A stretch of DNA of 64,000 nucleotides from Lepidostoma basale (GCA_022606425.2 JAHDVF020000675.1:372001-436000), one strand, 5' to 3'; numbered from the stretch's first letter, positions 10,561 through 21,157 are shown. Numbers and translations: made by a program. The notes: generated from the sequence alone by a model not told the origin.

Positions 10561-10829
10561 AATCATCATAATTTTGAAACACATAGAGTATATAACGCGG
10601 CAGGTATACTCAGGTAGAGTATTCAGATAATCATTTTATTGAGTTTAATCTACCACAAATTTTGTATATTTAAATATTTGTAAAGATTCAAATCAATGAT
10701 ATAGGATTTTTTTTTGCAATCTTCATAATGGAGCAGAAAAAAATAGCTCATTTTTATGAATAAGAATTTAGGTCGTGTCCAGGCTTTAAACTAGGCCCTT
10801 GAACCAGGAGCCCAAAGGTGTTCCTTGAT

Positions 10830-10960
10830 GATATAATTTATGGAAATGACACGTTTTCCCTTTCTAAGGAATTATCAAAATCCGAAACATGTCATTACCA
10901 TAAAATATAGTGGAACGAACATTTTCATTCGTTTTAAATACATTAATTAAACGGTGGATG
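10830..10960. repeat. F3 inverted repeat
   Basis: 'atttatggaaatgacac' (10837) and 'catgtcattaccataaaa' (10888) are inverted arms around a ~35-bp loop. The downstream 'gaacattttcattcgtttta' flank is shared with F3 copies at 13890, 32835 and 52310. CCGAAACATGTC occurs at the arm base. Confidence 0.6.
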
Positions 10961-10974
10961 CGTGTAAAATAAAT

Positions 10975-11300
10975 TAAATAAACACAAAAATCCGGATCGT
11001 CCATGTCAATTAAGTGCACCGTCTAAAATGAACATTATGTGTTAAAATATTTTTATATTGTTATTTTATTTTATTTTGTATAATTTGTTTTAGATTTATT
11101 TTGTGGATGTTGGACAATCGAAGTGTGCGTGGGAGATGCCTATTGGTGGCGATGAGGTTCGTAACCCATCACTCCGCGTTTCCCGTGGGGCGAAAAGCGA
11201 AGGATGGAGTGCCGCATCGGTTAAAGTGTGACAGTCCATTCTTTCTGCCTACCCTTTCGGCGAGACGGCGTGATGGTTAGTTAGTTAGTTAGTTAGTTAA
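10975..11300 (+). mobile_element. Composite SINE, longest copy
   Basis: It starts near 'acacaaaaatccggatcgtc', which also occurs (inverted) at the 5' end of the 38865 copy, so the 5' end of the family is probably close by. The order is an AT-rich leader, 'tttagatttattttgtggat', the GC-rich block with GGTTCG, and from ~11227 the LINE A 3' end with a (TTAG)n tail. No ORF. Confidence 0.8.
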
Positions 11301-11650
11301 ATATTTGTAATGTTAATAAACATCGGGTCGATCGTGAATTTTTTAAAACATATTAAATCTTAAATGTAATTAACTGAGACTTGACAAGAGTGGAATGAAT
11401 ATGTTATTGTTTGAACATAAATCCTTAATATTAATTATATTTCCCTGCTACAAATGACTTAAGTTAGATAAATAAATCGTGCACATCAGAAAGTCGAGTG
11501 TATATCTATTGATTCTGTGATATTCAAGGGAGATATTGATAAAATCAATTATTGCTTGAAAAAATATTTGGTTTGCAAAAAAAATAATATAAGTATGTTA
11601 TGTTATATAGAGTATACACAAAAACATTTTTTACCTTCATTAATTCACGG
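11301..11650. other. Unassigned AT-rich interval
   Basis: Nothing recognisable. Confidence 0.4.
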
Positions 11651-11655
11651 CCTTA

Positions 11656-11895
11656 AAGGCCGTGCCACACTGTTTGAAACAAGCTCTCCACAAGGGTGAC
11701 CTTGGTGGAATGTGGAGTCCCACATGTGGAATGCGTGTTTACAACAGTTTACAACACGCATCTATGCGCGTCCGTCCACAAAGGTTGTTGAATGTCAAAC
11801 GAATTTTGGTTTCAAACAAGTGTCTACACAGTTTTAAACCGCCGGTGGAGACCGATGTGGAGAGCTTGTTGAAAACAGTGTGGCACGGCTTTTAT
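11656..11895. mobile_element. MITE with ~33-bp terminal inverted repeats
   Basis: The left end GGCCGTGCCACACTGTTT followed by AACAAGCTCTCCACA is mirrored at the right end (tgtggagagcttgttgaaaa and cagtgtggcacggctttt). There is an internal hairpin around 11722-11765 (cgtgtttacaaca/cacgc). It has no coding capacity. The superfamily is undecided because target duplications are not clear. Confidence 0.75.
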
Positions 11896-12039
11896 TCGAC
11901 ATGTTCCGTGGATAAGTAAACATACATTCAACATTAGGAGAAATATATAAACTAAAACAGTTTATTTCATAGCATTTTTATTTATAAATATGTATATAAA
12001 GTAGTTGTATATATATAGTATGTGTATATAGCACGATCA

Positions 12040-12217
12040 AATAAATCAAATATTGAATGTCGGTCATATGAGGAGTCAGAGAAATCGACGCGCGTGCATG
12101 ACACGATGTATGAATGTTGAAGAAGCGAGAGAAATATGTCAGGAAAGAAAAGTGTGGGAGTCCACTCTTTCTGCCTACCCCTTCGGCGAGACGGCGTGAT
12201 GGTTAGTTAGTTAGTTA
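12040..12217 (+). mobile_element. LINE A 3' end
   Basis: Begins at the HDQINQIL codons, runs through 'tgtatgaatgttgaagaagc' and 'ctacccttcgg'-type sequence, and ends with GGCGTGATGG(TTAG)4. It is truncated to under 200 bp. Confidence 0.85.
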
Positions 12218-12219
12218 GT

Positions 12220-13170
12220 AGTTGAAAAATAATGCTTAAGTTCGTAAAAAATGTGATAATATTTCTTTTGCAAGCACATAATCTTTTATTTATATTTAAC
12301 TAAATTCGCAAATGCTAAGAATATGAAACGGCTTGTAAAATGGTTTGTATTAAGTCCCAATCCTCTGTTTATATTGTGTTTAACATTGTGCAGTGAGAAC
12401 ACATGCCTTATTTAAACTTCCCAAACTCTCCCTATCTTTCCGTAAAACACAAAAATCAGCAATAGAAAAAACATTTTCACCCTTTGGCAAGAAATATAGT
12501 TCAAGACAAAAAATAGCAAATTAGAAATAATCGTAATAAGATAATTGTTTGCTTATGAAATCGGACACATTTTTAACATCATTAACATTTTGATAAGTAA
12601 GTGTTATTGCCATATAATTAAATGATCATTAAAAATATGAATATTTTTAAATAATTACACCCTCCCGAAGAAACAGTTTATAATAAGGCATATTAAAAAA
12701 TATTTCACTCCCATGAAAGTTTTTTTTCAGTCTATGAAAGTTCCTTCAAAGTATTTCTGAGAGAATAGAATGATTCCCTCAAGGGCTGTTCGCTTAAAAT
12801 CTCTTCGTAGATATTGCAAGCAGGTAATTGAAATCTCTGAAAAGTTTTTATCTTTATAGCAAAAACATTTAATTGATTCTATTTCCTAAGTAGCATTATC
12901 CGCTTCAAGTTATAAAATAAAAATAATACTTTTATATTTTTATTGGATTCAATTAAAATTAATTGAGATAAGAAGCTAATAATTTGCGTAGGTCCTATAA
13001 CATAATAAGTTTTTAAAAAAAATATATGTAAATTTATTGTTCACGTGTATTTGATAACTTGTTTCTTATTTTAAGTTTTTACATTATTTTATAATTAAAT
13101 ATTTTATACAGAATATTAATTATGTTTTTAAGTCTTATGTTAATTTGATTATTCTTAAATAGTTTTTTTA
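12220..13170. other. Unassigned AT-rich interval
   Basis: No repeat or coding support was seen in about 950 bp. Confidence 0.4.
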
Positions 13171-13174
13171 TTAT

Positions 13175-13375
13175 TTATTCTATATTCGCCATCACTTTGT
13201 ATTGTGGATTCACACTTCAATAACTTTTTGGAAACATTGTATTATCACAACACTTTTTTGCGTTTTTCACAAACATGTTTCGGGACACAAACTGTTAAAA
13301 TTCATACACTTCTCTTGATCAGTGTATGAATTTTAACAGTTAAATGAGTTATTTCTTATATACTAAATGATGAGT
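13175..13375 (-). mobile_element. F1 repeat with GAAACATGTT core
   Basis: The terminus 'tatattcgccatcactttgt' is followed by 'attgtggattcacac'. On the minus strand GTGTCCCGAAACATGTTTGTG (13306-13286) is the 3' half of the hammerhead-like core. A perfect hairpin follows: aactgttaaaattcatacac (13307) against its complement ending at 13343. The first half of the core is missing. Confidence 0.55.
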
Positions 13376-13483
13376 GTAAAAGTGGAGAGGACTATTTTTT
13401 AACGAATGAATTAGGCTTTTTCATATGTAAAATTAACTACATTCTATGAGTTTTAACAAATATTTACAATATACTTTTTTATG

Positions 13484-13766
13484 CAATATATCGCACGCTT
13501 AAAAGAACACTGGCTTAACTAAAAAAAACAAGTTTTGCTCAATCTGACATGAGTCGGTGTTTTAACAAAAACAGTCGAAAACCACGTACGAATGGATAGC
13601 GTTAACATTGTGAACGATTATCGTACGTACGAATGGATAGCGTTATTGTGAACAATAGATGGCTAGCGTTATCCCCTCTGTTAACTTTAACGCCTCTGTC
13701 TAATGTTAACTTAATAATGACCTAAACCATAATCGGTCAGTTTACTATTAAGCGTGCGATATATTG
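13484..13766. mobile_element. MITE with ~31-bp terminal inverted repeats
   Basis: Left CAATATATCGCACGCTTAA (13484) and right TTAAGCGTGCGATATATTG (ending 13766) are exact 19-bp inverted repeats, extending to ~31 bp with mismatches. Inside, 'acgtacgaatggatagcgtt' is directly repeated (13588 and 13624), with a third partial unit 'atggctagcgttat'. It is non-coding. If the element is taken to start at TCGCACG, the flanking bases are TA on both sides. Confidence 0.75.
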
Positions 13767-13889
13767 AGTCACATGCGGACCCACAACCGTGAAATACAGT
13801 TTTCCTCGGACACGAGGGACAGCCGATGAAGATGATGATATTGAGGTATCAATAATAAAATACCTCTCTCGTGATTTTCAATATTATAT

Positions 13890-14095
13890 AAAAATGTTAA
13901 TTAATATTGCGAACGAAAACGTTTATTTTCTAAAAGTTTTAATAAAGTTTATGGATATTGCATTTGAAAATACCTTAGACAAGCAAAACATGTCATTCCC
14001 ATAAATTTTCATAAAAATTTATAAAGGCATTGTTCATTCGCATTAATTATATAAGTAATAAAGTTTTACACCATTGTTCAAGAAACAATAAAATT
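13890..14095. repeat. F3 repeat
   Basis: 'gcgaacgaaaacgtttattt' with 'tctaaaagttttaataaagt', a loop, then 'aaaacatgtcattcccataa' and an inverted flank ending 'cattcgcattaattatat'. Same arm order as 32835 and 52310. Confidence 0.6.
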
Positions 14096-14099
14096 AAAA

Positions 14100-14370
14100 A
14101 TATTTGAATACATATTAACTACACTTCATATGTTAACAATAATTTATTTCACTTTTCACAGACATGTGTTCAGTTGTGATACAACTTTTGTAGATGTCAT
14201 TTTTTTATTAGAAGTAGGTTAAAAATTGTGCATTGACAAAGGTTGGGTCACAACCGAAACATGTCTGTGAAAAATGTTATGAAGTGCTTTAAAAATACGA
14301 AGTGTTGTTATATTTATTCGAATATGAATCCACAACACAAAGTGAAGGCGAATATAGAAGAAAATTAAAA
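14100..14370 (+). mobile_element. F1 fold-back repeat, inverted dimer
   Basis: The outer arms 'acttcatatgttaacaat' and 'aaatgttatgaagtg' are inverted. The inner antisense GACATGT (14160) and sense GAAACATGTC (14256) cores face each other. The right end 'ccacaacacaaagtgaaggc' and 'gaatatagaagaaa' is the family terminus seen inverted at 1075 and 13178. No ORF. Confidence 0.7.
14228..14269 (+). ncRNA. Hammerhead-like motif in F1 dimer
   Basis: Stem I strand GTGCA (14228-14232), core TTGACAAA, stem II GGTTG (14241-14245) / CAACC (14251-14255), GAAAC, AT, GTC (cleavage triplet 14263-14265), return strand TGTG. Stem I can form A-U, C-G and two G-U pairs. The first core base is U rather than C, and G8 of CUGANGA is missing (C-A-A), so activity is doubtful. 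Confidence 0.4.
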
Positions 14371-14985
14371 ATAATTATTTATCAATTTTTATTAACCGAA
14401 ATGTTGAACATTTTTGTAAAGCGTCTTAAGAAATTTCTTTCGGGACACTCGTGATCTGTATTTTGGATGATATAGAAGTTTCATGAAAGGATTCAGAAAA
14501 TCGAAAACGTTGGCCTTATTTGCATAAGGCCCTTCGAGGGTCCGCAACCAGTGACTGTTAAGTGATATAGATAAGGTTTAGTGCTCAAGGGAAAATATTA
14601 TTTACTTTTCATTTTCAAAACAGCTTTTACTAGTTTGTTTGGCTCTTTTTAATACATTACTTGAGATTTTTGTTAGTATTTTCGCCTCGGATGCTTTGAA
14701 GCATCGTTTTGAATATTTTTAAAAATACTCACATATATAATACATAGATATAACATCCTTACAGCATAGAATCAAGTCAAACTATATAAAATATTTTCAG
14801 AATAAAGAAACAAATGCGTAAGATGAGAAAAATCATAAGGTTTAAAAAAAAACTGCAAGAGGATCTTAATTAAATGAACCTTTAAATGTCAATTTTTTTT
14901 TTAATTTGGATTTTTTTTTTATTAATATCTATTCGATAATAAGAATAATAATAAAATCTTTTTAATGAATATTCAGATTCATTCC
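14371..14985. other. Unassigned interval
   Basis: No coding or repeat assignment. Confidence 0.4.
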
Positions 14986-15105
14986 ACTTGTTAATCTAGT
15001 GACAATCATATATTTACATCCGGTGAAAGATCCGGAAGATGCGGCTAGCTGTAGAAACTGGTCGAAAATAGAAAAACAAACAAATTTAAACTAAAAGTTT
15101 TTTTT
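14985..15105 (+). mobile_element. H1 repeat remnant
   Basis: 'attccacttgttaatctagt' is an H1 stem I strand. 'ccggaagatgcggctagctg' then 'tagaaactggtcgaaaatag' is a degraded core (GAAACUGGUC intact, CTGA lost). Confidence 0.45.
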
Positions 15106-15109
15106 GTTA

Positions 15110-16090
15110 TAAATATTTTTAATTGTAATTTACAATGTACTTCCACCAAGAAATTTTAATTACCAATATAAACAAGTGTTATATCATTGCGTATTTTAAA
15201 GAATGTTCAAGATGAATTTGTGAGTATCAAAATGAACATCTTTGTAAAAATATATTTAAAAAAACATTTTCTTGTATATTTAAAACAAATGTATCTCGAG
15301 AATTTAAGCTTTCATTTCAAAACGTCGGGAATTTTATCGTCACCACGGCGGTATTTAAAATAATAGATTTTTTACGTCGCAAAGAAAAAACAATTTGGAT
15401 GAATAATGACTCAACTCGTACAACAAAGTCTCTTCAATTATTTGAAAAATTGTTCGAAATCCTTTAGTTATTTTAACAAAGAACATTAATTGTGACAAAT
15501 TTTCTTTTCATTGTAAGTCTTAAACCGAATATTAATTACACCGTGACGTCTGGATTCCGGCTCTTCAAATAATTTCACAATTACAAATGATTTTCTCAAA
15601 AATTAGACAAAAATAAAATAAAATCGTTCTCGTGAATTTTATTTTCACTGAAGAAGAAAATTCTGATTTTGCACTTTTGTTTTGTGATACTGACGAACTA
15701 ATTTACCATCGCACTATTTCATCTTAGGAGCAGGCAAAGAAGAAATGGCCTGCTACATGAAACGTGTTGTGCACGCACGTCGATTTATGATGAAATGACT
15801 GAAATTGAATGTTTAATTGCTTAATTATCAATGTGTTCCCTTGATTTGGTACTCTATTCACGCTTATAACGTAATTCACCGTTCATACTGCAGTAATTTC
15901 GTCTTATAGAGTAATCTGTCACATTGACATTTTTCTAGCTCATACAATCTTTATTTGTTAAGTTGATATTTAATTTGTAAAGATTTTTCTTTATCTGAAG
16001 CATAGGTTCCCAACGATAAAAGAGAAAACAAATAAGAATTATTACCATAAATATTGATTTGAATCTATGAGTGGTATCTAGTCGATGCTC
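15110..16090. other. Unassigned interval
   Basis: No element or gene could be identified in about 980 bp. Confidence 0.4.
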
Positions 16091-16095
16091 TATAG

Positions 16096-16428
16096 CAGCG
16101 GTTCTCAAAGTGTGCTCAAGGTCTCCGGGAGGGCTCAGCCACAACAAGCAATTTAATAAATCCACAATAATGCAACGATCAGAAACTGCCAATAAAAAAC
16201 ATTATTATTTTGTGATGTTTTGAATAAAAAATATTATTATTTTGTGGTCTATATAGACCCTAAACTAAATTGAAGCCGAATATTTTTTCCCAATGGGCTA
16301 AAAAAAAAGAGGTCGACAACAAATTCCGGCTTTTTTTACTGAAAAAAAAAACTATTTTAGGACAGCAGGGGGTCTTCACAAAATATAAGAAATCGGCAAA
16401 GGGACAAAAAAGTTTGGGAAGCTATGAT
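16096..16428. mobile_element. hAT-like MITE, decayed
   Basis: The left end CAGCGGTTCTCAAAGTGTGC is typical of hAT termini (CAG-G-GTTCTCAA). The right end 'aaaaaagtttgggaagctat' is the decayed inverse (TTTGGGAACC-CTG). An internal stretch with 'ggtcgacaacaaattccgg' resembles 43308-43335. No transposase sequence. Confidence 0.6.
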
Positions 16429-16624
16429 CTAGAATGTAGACCATTTTGATTATATTTCTAAGAGAGGGGTAGGTAGCCCTGAATATTTCTAAGAAATATA
16501 ATCAATTGGGATATTTTGAAGCGTGTTTTTATTTAAACAATTAACATTTAATGTGAAGTATATTTATAGGTTCGATCAATAATTTAAGCAAGCGCCTTCT
16601 TATAAAAAACATTATTTTGTTACC

Positions 16625-16932
16625 GAATTTTTTTGGAAAAAGTGTTATGAAGAGAATGGTGAAAGGGTTTTAAGATTGTTTGGATAAGCGGAGAAGAAAA
16701 AATTGTGAGGAAAATGTACGTAAATGATGCAAACGGAACAAAAATAGAGAAAGACCAAATAAAACATGGCACGATGAAATCAATTCAATATTAATTATCA
16801 GTCACATTAAGAGTCTGCGAAATCGACGTGCGTGCATAACACGATTATGAATGTGGGGGTAACGAAAGAAAAATATCAGGAAAGAACAGTGTGGTGGTCC
16901 ATGATTTGAGTGATGTTTAGTTAGTTAGTTTT
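16625..16932 (+). mobile_element. LINE A 3' fragment, decayed
   Basis: 'gtgttatgaagagaatggtg', a VRKMYVNDANGT codon stretch, 'aaaacatggcacgatgaaat', 'cgaaatcgacgtgcgtgcat' and a remnant TTAGTTAGTTAG tail. Several deletions, including most of the 'ctgcctacccc' block. Confidence 0.75.
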
Positions 16933-16934
16933 GA

Positions 16935-17370
16935 AAACTTTTTGATTTCATCCTTATTTAAAAACCTTTATATGGGAATACAATATTTTACACGTCTAAA
17001 AATAATTTCATGCGTAAATAAATTTGTGAATAGAATTTTCATTTGTTGAAATCTATGCGTACGTAAGATTTGTATATGTAATACAATTGAGAATTTCTTA
17101 TCACGTGGCTCAGATAAAATGGATTCAATAGAATACACTCTTACTGCAAAAGTCCTTTGAACTAGTGGAAGGGAAGGAATATTCCTGAATGGAATTGAAG
17201 GGAACAGAAATTTCATTTCGTGTTACAAATGAAATTTGCATACAAAATACAGCAAGACAAAGTGTTTTAATAATTTGGCAAATTTAACCTTACATACAAG
17301 TTGGTTTGATCAATGTTAAGTTATAAATAGAAATGGCTAAATTATATTAAATGTGGCCATAAAACGAGTT
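16935..17370. other. Unassigned interval
   Basis: No assignment. Confidence 0.35.
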
Positions 17371-17371
17371 A

Positions 17372-17600
17372 TAACAAGCTAACTAACAAACCATCTCTCC
17401 GTTTTTCTCTTCTCTTCTCCGAAGGGGTTGGCAGATAGCATGGAACGCTACACTGCATAATTTCAAAATCTACAAAAATTCGTCCATTGTAACACGCACG
17501 TTCATTGATTATTCGATCGACATCGAATGTGACCTGCTTTTAGAAATGGATTAATTTGGTCATGACATGTTTTCCTCGACCGTTCGAGCCTTTTTTTCCT
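17372..17600 (-). mobile_element. LINE A 3' end, diverged
   Basis: Antisense tail 'aactaacaaaccatctctcc', 'gaaggggttggcagatagca', 'gtaacacgcacgttcattga' and 'ggtcatgacatgttttcctc' follow LINE A order on the minus strand. Heavily mutated. Confidence 0.65.
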
Positions 17601-17604
17601 GTTT

Positions 17605-19005
17605 GTATACATTTTTTAAATATTGTTCTCTTATCCATTAATATCATGTGTCCAATCTAACTCGAAACCTTCGGTGTGATTTTCATAGGTATTACCACTA
17701 TGCAACTAATGTTGTCTGATATCAACTTTTTATCATAAAAAAATACATACCAAAATAAAATGAATATGTTTATTGTTCCCATTAAATAAGGCTCACTATT
17801 TAATATTAAATGTTTAACATCTATTCAAAATGTATACAATTTTTAATAAAAAACACGTTAACCCTTAACGTACCGTGTTCAAAACAAAACGCTTGCTCCC
17901 ATGTGGTAAGTTCAGTTTACCGCTAACTTTATCTAAATATCAAGCATATGACTAGATGAATCAAAATTTAATTTATGTCATCTTGTAGGGAATTTCATTA
18001 GGAATAGATCGATATCTATAACATACATGGATTATTTGAAAAACATATCATTATTAATTTTTTTCTGGAACCATGCGATTTCTGATATGTAATGCGTCAT
18101 AGCATACGGGCGACTGGGACATCGGGTCGGGTCGGGTCGAAACTTGTCTGAGCGCCGGGCCGGCGGGGCGATGATAAAGGCACCTAGGCAAAATGTATAG
18201 TACGTTCAAGACAACGAGTACGTATTAATATTTGTCCCTTTTGGTAAAGTGTTAATATTTTCACAGTTCTGATATTATTAACTTACGTGCTGCGTTTTCA
18301 TCCAGTCGGTATTATTACGTACCTATTGAAAAGGTCAAAGATATAATTTATAATACGTTCAAAACAGCGAGTAAGTATTTGTCACTTTTGATAAAGTTGT
18401 AAATATTAGCAAAACAAATTCTACCTTAACACGAATGAAGGTGAGGGCAGTCTTAGAAAATATTTTTTTTGGGATGAAGGAAGTAATTTTTTGCTTTTTT
18501 TTTTATTACGAAATATTGAGAACACTTTAATGGAGGATTACAATTTTTTTTATAATATTAGGGTCCATAGGTTTTAAGAAAATCAACTTTAAATTGGCAG
18601 TGGAAACTCAATTTACCACATGGCAACGCGACGGTTAAAAAAATTATACAAAAATATTTCACGTTATCTCATAAGACTTTCGAATCGCATTGTAAGAAAG
18701 ATATCGTTTTTTCCCAGATGTTTTCAAAGGTTTTCTTTCCGTGCTTTATTTTTTGCACAACCGTGTTTTCTTCAAACTTTTTTGCGTGAAGGTTTTCCTA
18801 AGATTTTTCTTAGCTATTGCAATTTCTTTTGTTTTGTGATCAACAACCGATCGAGAGCTCATATCCCAAAAACGCGTTAGTTTTTTTTTGATTCCATATA
18901 CCATGGATGATGAGCAAAATACGTATACCAAGAAAAAACTTTAATATTTAGTTTCAATATAGAATTACTCTTTTTTGAACAATGATGTAAAACTCCATGT
19001 TAAAT
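17605..19005. other. Unassigned interval with a GC islet
   Basis: 18110-18190 contains 'gggtcgggtcgggtcgaaac' and 'gagcgccgggccggcggggc', unlike its AT-rich surroundings. An 86-codon frame at 18620-18880 is phenylalanine-rich with no recognised domain. No gene is called. Confidence 0.35.
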
Positions 19006-19009
19006 AATT

Positions 19010-19165
19010 AATACGAATGAAAATGTCCGTTTTCTAGAAGTTTTACTATATTTTATGGAAAAGACATCTTTCGCCTTTTTATATACTCGTATGATAATGC
19101 CTTAAAAAAGTAAAACATGTCATTCCCATTAAATATACTAAAACTTGTATAATAATCTTATTTAA
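19010..19165. repeat. F3 repeat
   Basis: 'acgaatgaaaatgtccgttt' and 'tctagaagttttactatatt', a loop, then 'taaaacatgtcattcccatt' and 'aaatatactaaaacttgta' form imperfect inverted arms. The loop contains one ATACTCGTAT. Confidence 0.6.
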
Positions 19166-19416
19166 CGTATTTTTTGATAAACCTAATAAATTGTTTCTAA
19201 AACATTGTTTCTACAATGGTATGGTTTAATTTATTTCAGCATATAAATATGACTAGGCAAACAAGATTATTTATCAATCTTTTGAATTGTATACTGTAAT
19301 ATAAGTTTAGAAATTGTTTAGGATCATGACATTTATTTTAAATTTGACATTACAATTCTACGTTGGCCTACTTTTAGACGGCTTTTGTGAAATAGACTTT
19401 AACTAAATATAGCAGT

Positions 19417-19665
19417 CAGTGGCGGTACTCCCATAGAAGCCCAAAAGCCCGACTTGCATTATTTTTTTTAAATCAAAACCTCTTCTGTCTTACAGGGGTT
19501 CAGTTCTTATGGCTATTCCTCTTACGTCTGATGGGAACATTGTTGGAAGGTAATTTGGTGGGTAGTTGGTTTATGCAGGGGCATGATAACTTAGATTTGG
19601 GGGGTTTGATTCAAAATTTCTTACGCAAGCCGGGCTTCTGGGTTTCTATGGGAGTACCGCCACTG
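19417..19665. mobile_element. hAT-type MITE with 8-bp target duplication
   Basis: Terminal inverted repeats of ~41 bp with three mismatches start CAGTGGCGGTACTCCCATAG. The flanking 8-mers atagcagt (19409-19416) and ataacagt (19666-19673) differ at one base, which fits a hAT target-site duplication. 249 bp long, no transposase. It ends 25 bp before the mariner element. Confidence 0.9.
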
Positions 19666-19690
19666 ATAACAGTACTCTATCTGAAAAATA

Positions 19691-20393
19691 TTAGGTCCTT
19701 ACATATGAAATTGGCGTTTTGCCGTACTGGCAACTTTGATCTCAAATATCTTCTCCTTGGTTAGGAATTCCAAATTCAAATTTGTACAGCTATTTACTCA
19801 AGTATTTGTGGTTTGAAAATTATAATTCATTTGTTTTTTCCTCAATTGTTTTTTTTTCTTTGCGTCACTCAGTTTACAAAATGGAAAACTTGAAATATCG
19901 CGTTATTTACGAGTACGAGTTCCACCGTGGCACCAGTGCGGCAGAAACGGCTCGAAGGATTAATGATGTGTATGGCGACGGTGCCGCAAAAGAAAACACA
20001 GTGCGTTTTTGGTTCCAACGTTTTCGTTCTGGAAATTTCGACCTGCAGAACAAGCCCCGTGGACGGCCGGAGACCAAAGTTGATAATGAAGAATTGAAGG
20101 CTATTGTGGAAGCGGATTCATCGCAAACCACGTCCGAGTTAGCTGCAGGCTGCGGTGTTAGTGATAAAACTGTTTTAATCCACTTGAAGCAAATTGGGAA
20201 GGTGAAAAAGCTTGAAAGGTGGGTACCTCACGAATTGAGTGAAGCAAATCAACAAACGCGCGCTGACTGCTGCGTTGCATTACTCAACCGGCACAATGGT
20301 ACATACTTTGATTAAATAAATATATTATATTTAAAAAAAATCAACTTTATGTTCCTCTCATACAAAACGCCAATTTCATATGTAAGGACCTAA
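19691..20393 (+). mobile_element. Internally deleted mariner (cecropia/Hsmar1-like)
   Basis: Perfect 31-bp terminal inverted repeats (19691-19721 and 20363-20393) begin TTAGGTCCTTACATATG. Both ends are flanked by the dinucleotide TA, the mariner target site. At 703 bp it is about half the usual ~1.3 kb, because the catalytic part of the transposase gene is deleted. The exact identity of the two ends points to fairly recent insertion. It could still be mobilised by a full-length relative elsewhere. Confidence 0.95.
19881..20315 (+). CDS. Truncated mariner transposase, DNA-binding half
   Basis: 144 codons, uninterrupted. Residues 1-55 form the first helix-turn-helix region (YEFHRGTSAAETARRIN, then the VRFWFQRFRSG landmark). 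Residues 56-64 hold the linker with an AT-hook-like PRGRP. Residues 68-110 form the second helix-turn-helix (VSDKTVLIHLKQIGKVKKL). WVPHELSE follows at 114-121. The family is normally about 345 residues with a D,D34D catalytic domain; all of that is missing. The frame passes from RADCCVALLNRHNG to a C-terminal GTYFD and stop, as if a deletion had joined the N-terminal half to the extreme C-terminus. ATG 19881 is chosen because it starts the family's usual MEN... sequence; an in-frame ATG at 19782 lies upstream in non-homologous sequence. The product could bind the element ends but not cut DNA. Confidence 0.85.
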   Translation: MENLKYRVIYEYEFHRGTSAAETARRINDVYGDGAAKENTVRFWFQRFRSGNFDLQNKPRGRPETKVDNEELKAIVEADSSQTTSELAAGCGVSDKTVLIHLKQIGKVKKLERWVPHELSEANQQTRADCCVALLNRHNGTYFD

Positions 20394-20460
20394 TATATTA
20401 CTTTTTTTTTCACTTAAACATAAATAGATTATTAATGAATGTAAAAATCTGGACCTCGGT

Positions 20461-20508
20461 CGGTATGGCAGTCATAACTCTTGCCACTCTGCCACGAAGG
20501 TCGTCTCA
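20461..20508 (-). mobile_element. tRNA-SINE head fragment
   Basis: 'tatggcagtcataactcttg' then 'ccactctgccacgaaggtcg' is the antisense of the SINE 5' head with the A-box region. The body is absent. Confidence 0.7.
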
Positions 20509-20650
20509 TATTATTAGTAGTATATTGTAACATATTTCTTCTTTTAAATTTTAGCCTTAGAACCTGTTCCTCGAGAGGGATTGGCCTCCTGCAAAGTCGT
20601 TTCCTAGCTGTCAATCCGTCTTCTTGCTGGAATGCTTGGCCGTGCAAAAC

Positions 20651-20988
20651 AATGTGGGTGAGTCTAGAAGAATCCATTATTTTCCGTTGTCTCCCTCACC
20701 TAACGATATCTTCAACCTCGCATATTTTCCTTACCCTTACATACCTTATTCTTTCACGTAGTGTCCTGCCAGATATGTTCCTGCGTGTTTTATTTTTTGA
20801 CACTCTGATGTGGGTGAGTCTAGACACAACAATGTGGGTGAGTCTAGAAGAATCCATTATTTTCCGTTGTCTCCCTCACCTAACGATATCTTCAACCTCG
20901 CATATTTTCCTTACCCTTATATACCTTATTATTTCACGTAGTGTCCTGCCAGATATGTTCCTGCGTGTTTTATTTTTTGACACTCTGA
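20651..20988. repeat. Recent 158-bp tandem duplication inside LINE E
   Basis: 20651-20808 and 20831-20988 are nearly identical; I count two substitutions (ttacata/ttatata and attcttt/attattt). They are separated by 22 bp that repeat part of the unit start. This is a local duplication after LINE E insertion. Confidence 0.9.
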
Positions 20989-21001
20989 ACACGTTTTTCG
21001 T

Positions 21002-21157
21002 AATTGTGGTCCCAATGATGGTCCCAATTGTGGTCCCAATTGTGGTCCCAATTGTGGTCCCAAGTGTGGTCCCAATTGTGGTCCCAAGTGTGGTCTCAAT
21101 TGTGGTCCCAATTGTGGTCCCATTTGTGGTCTTAATTGTGGTCCCAATTGTGGTCCC
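21002..21157. repeat. 12-bp minisatellite, 13 units
   Basis: Thirteen consecutive units of AATTGTGGTCCC with single-base variants (for example AAGTGTGGTCCC at 21062). It begins where the LINE E sequence reads 'cgtaattgtggtcc'. Because the unit is a multiple of three, it generates spurious 4-residue repeat proteins on both strands. Confidence 0.95.

Noticed and set aside
10313..10630. Host coding exon in the GC-rich patch
   Set aside because: 105-codon frame without recognisable domain; basic-rich composition follows from GC-rich DNA.
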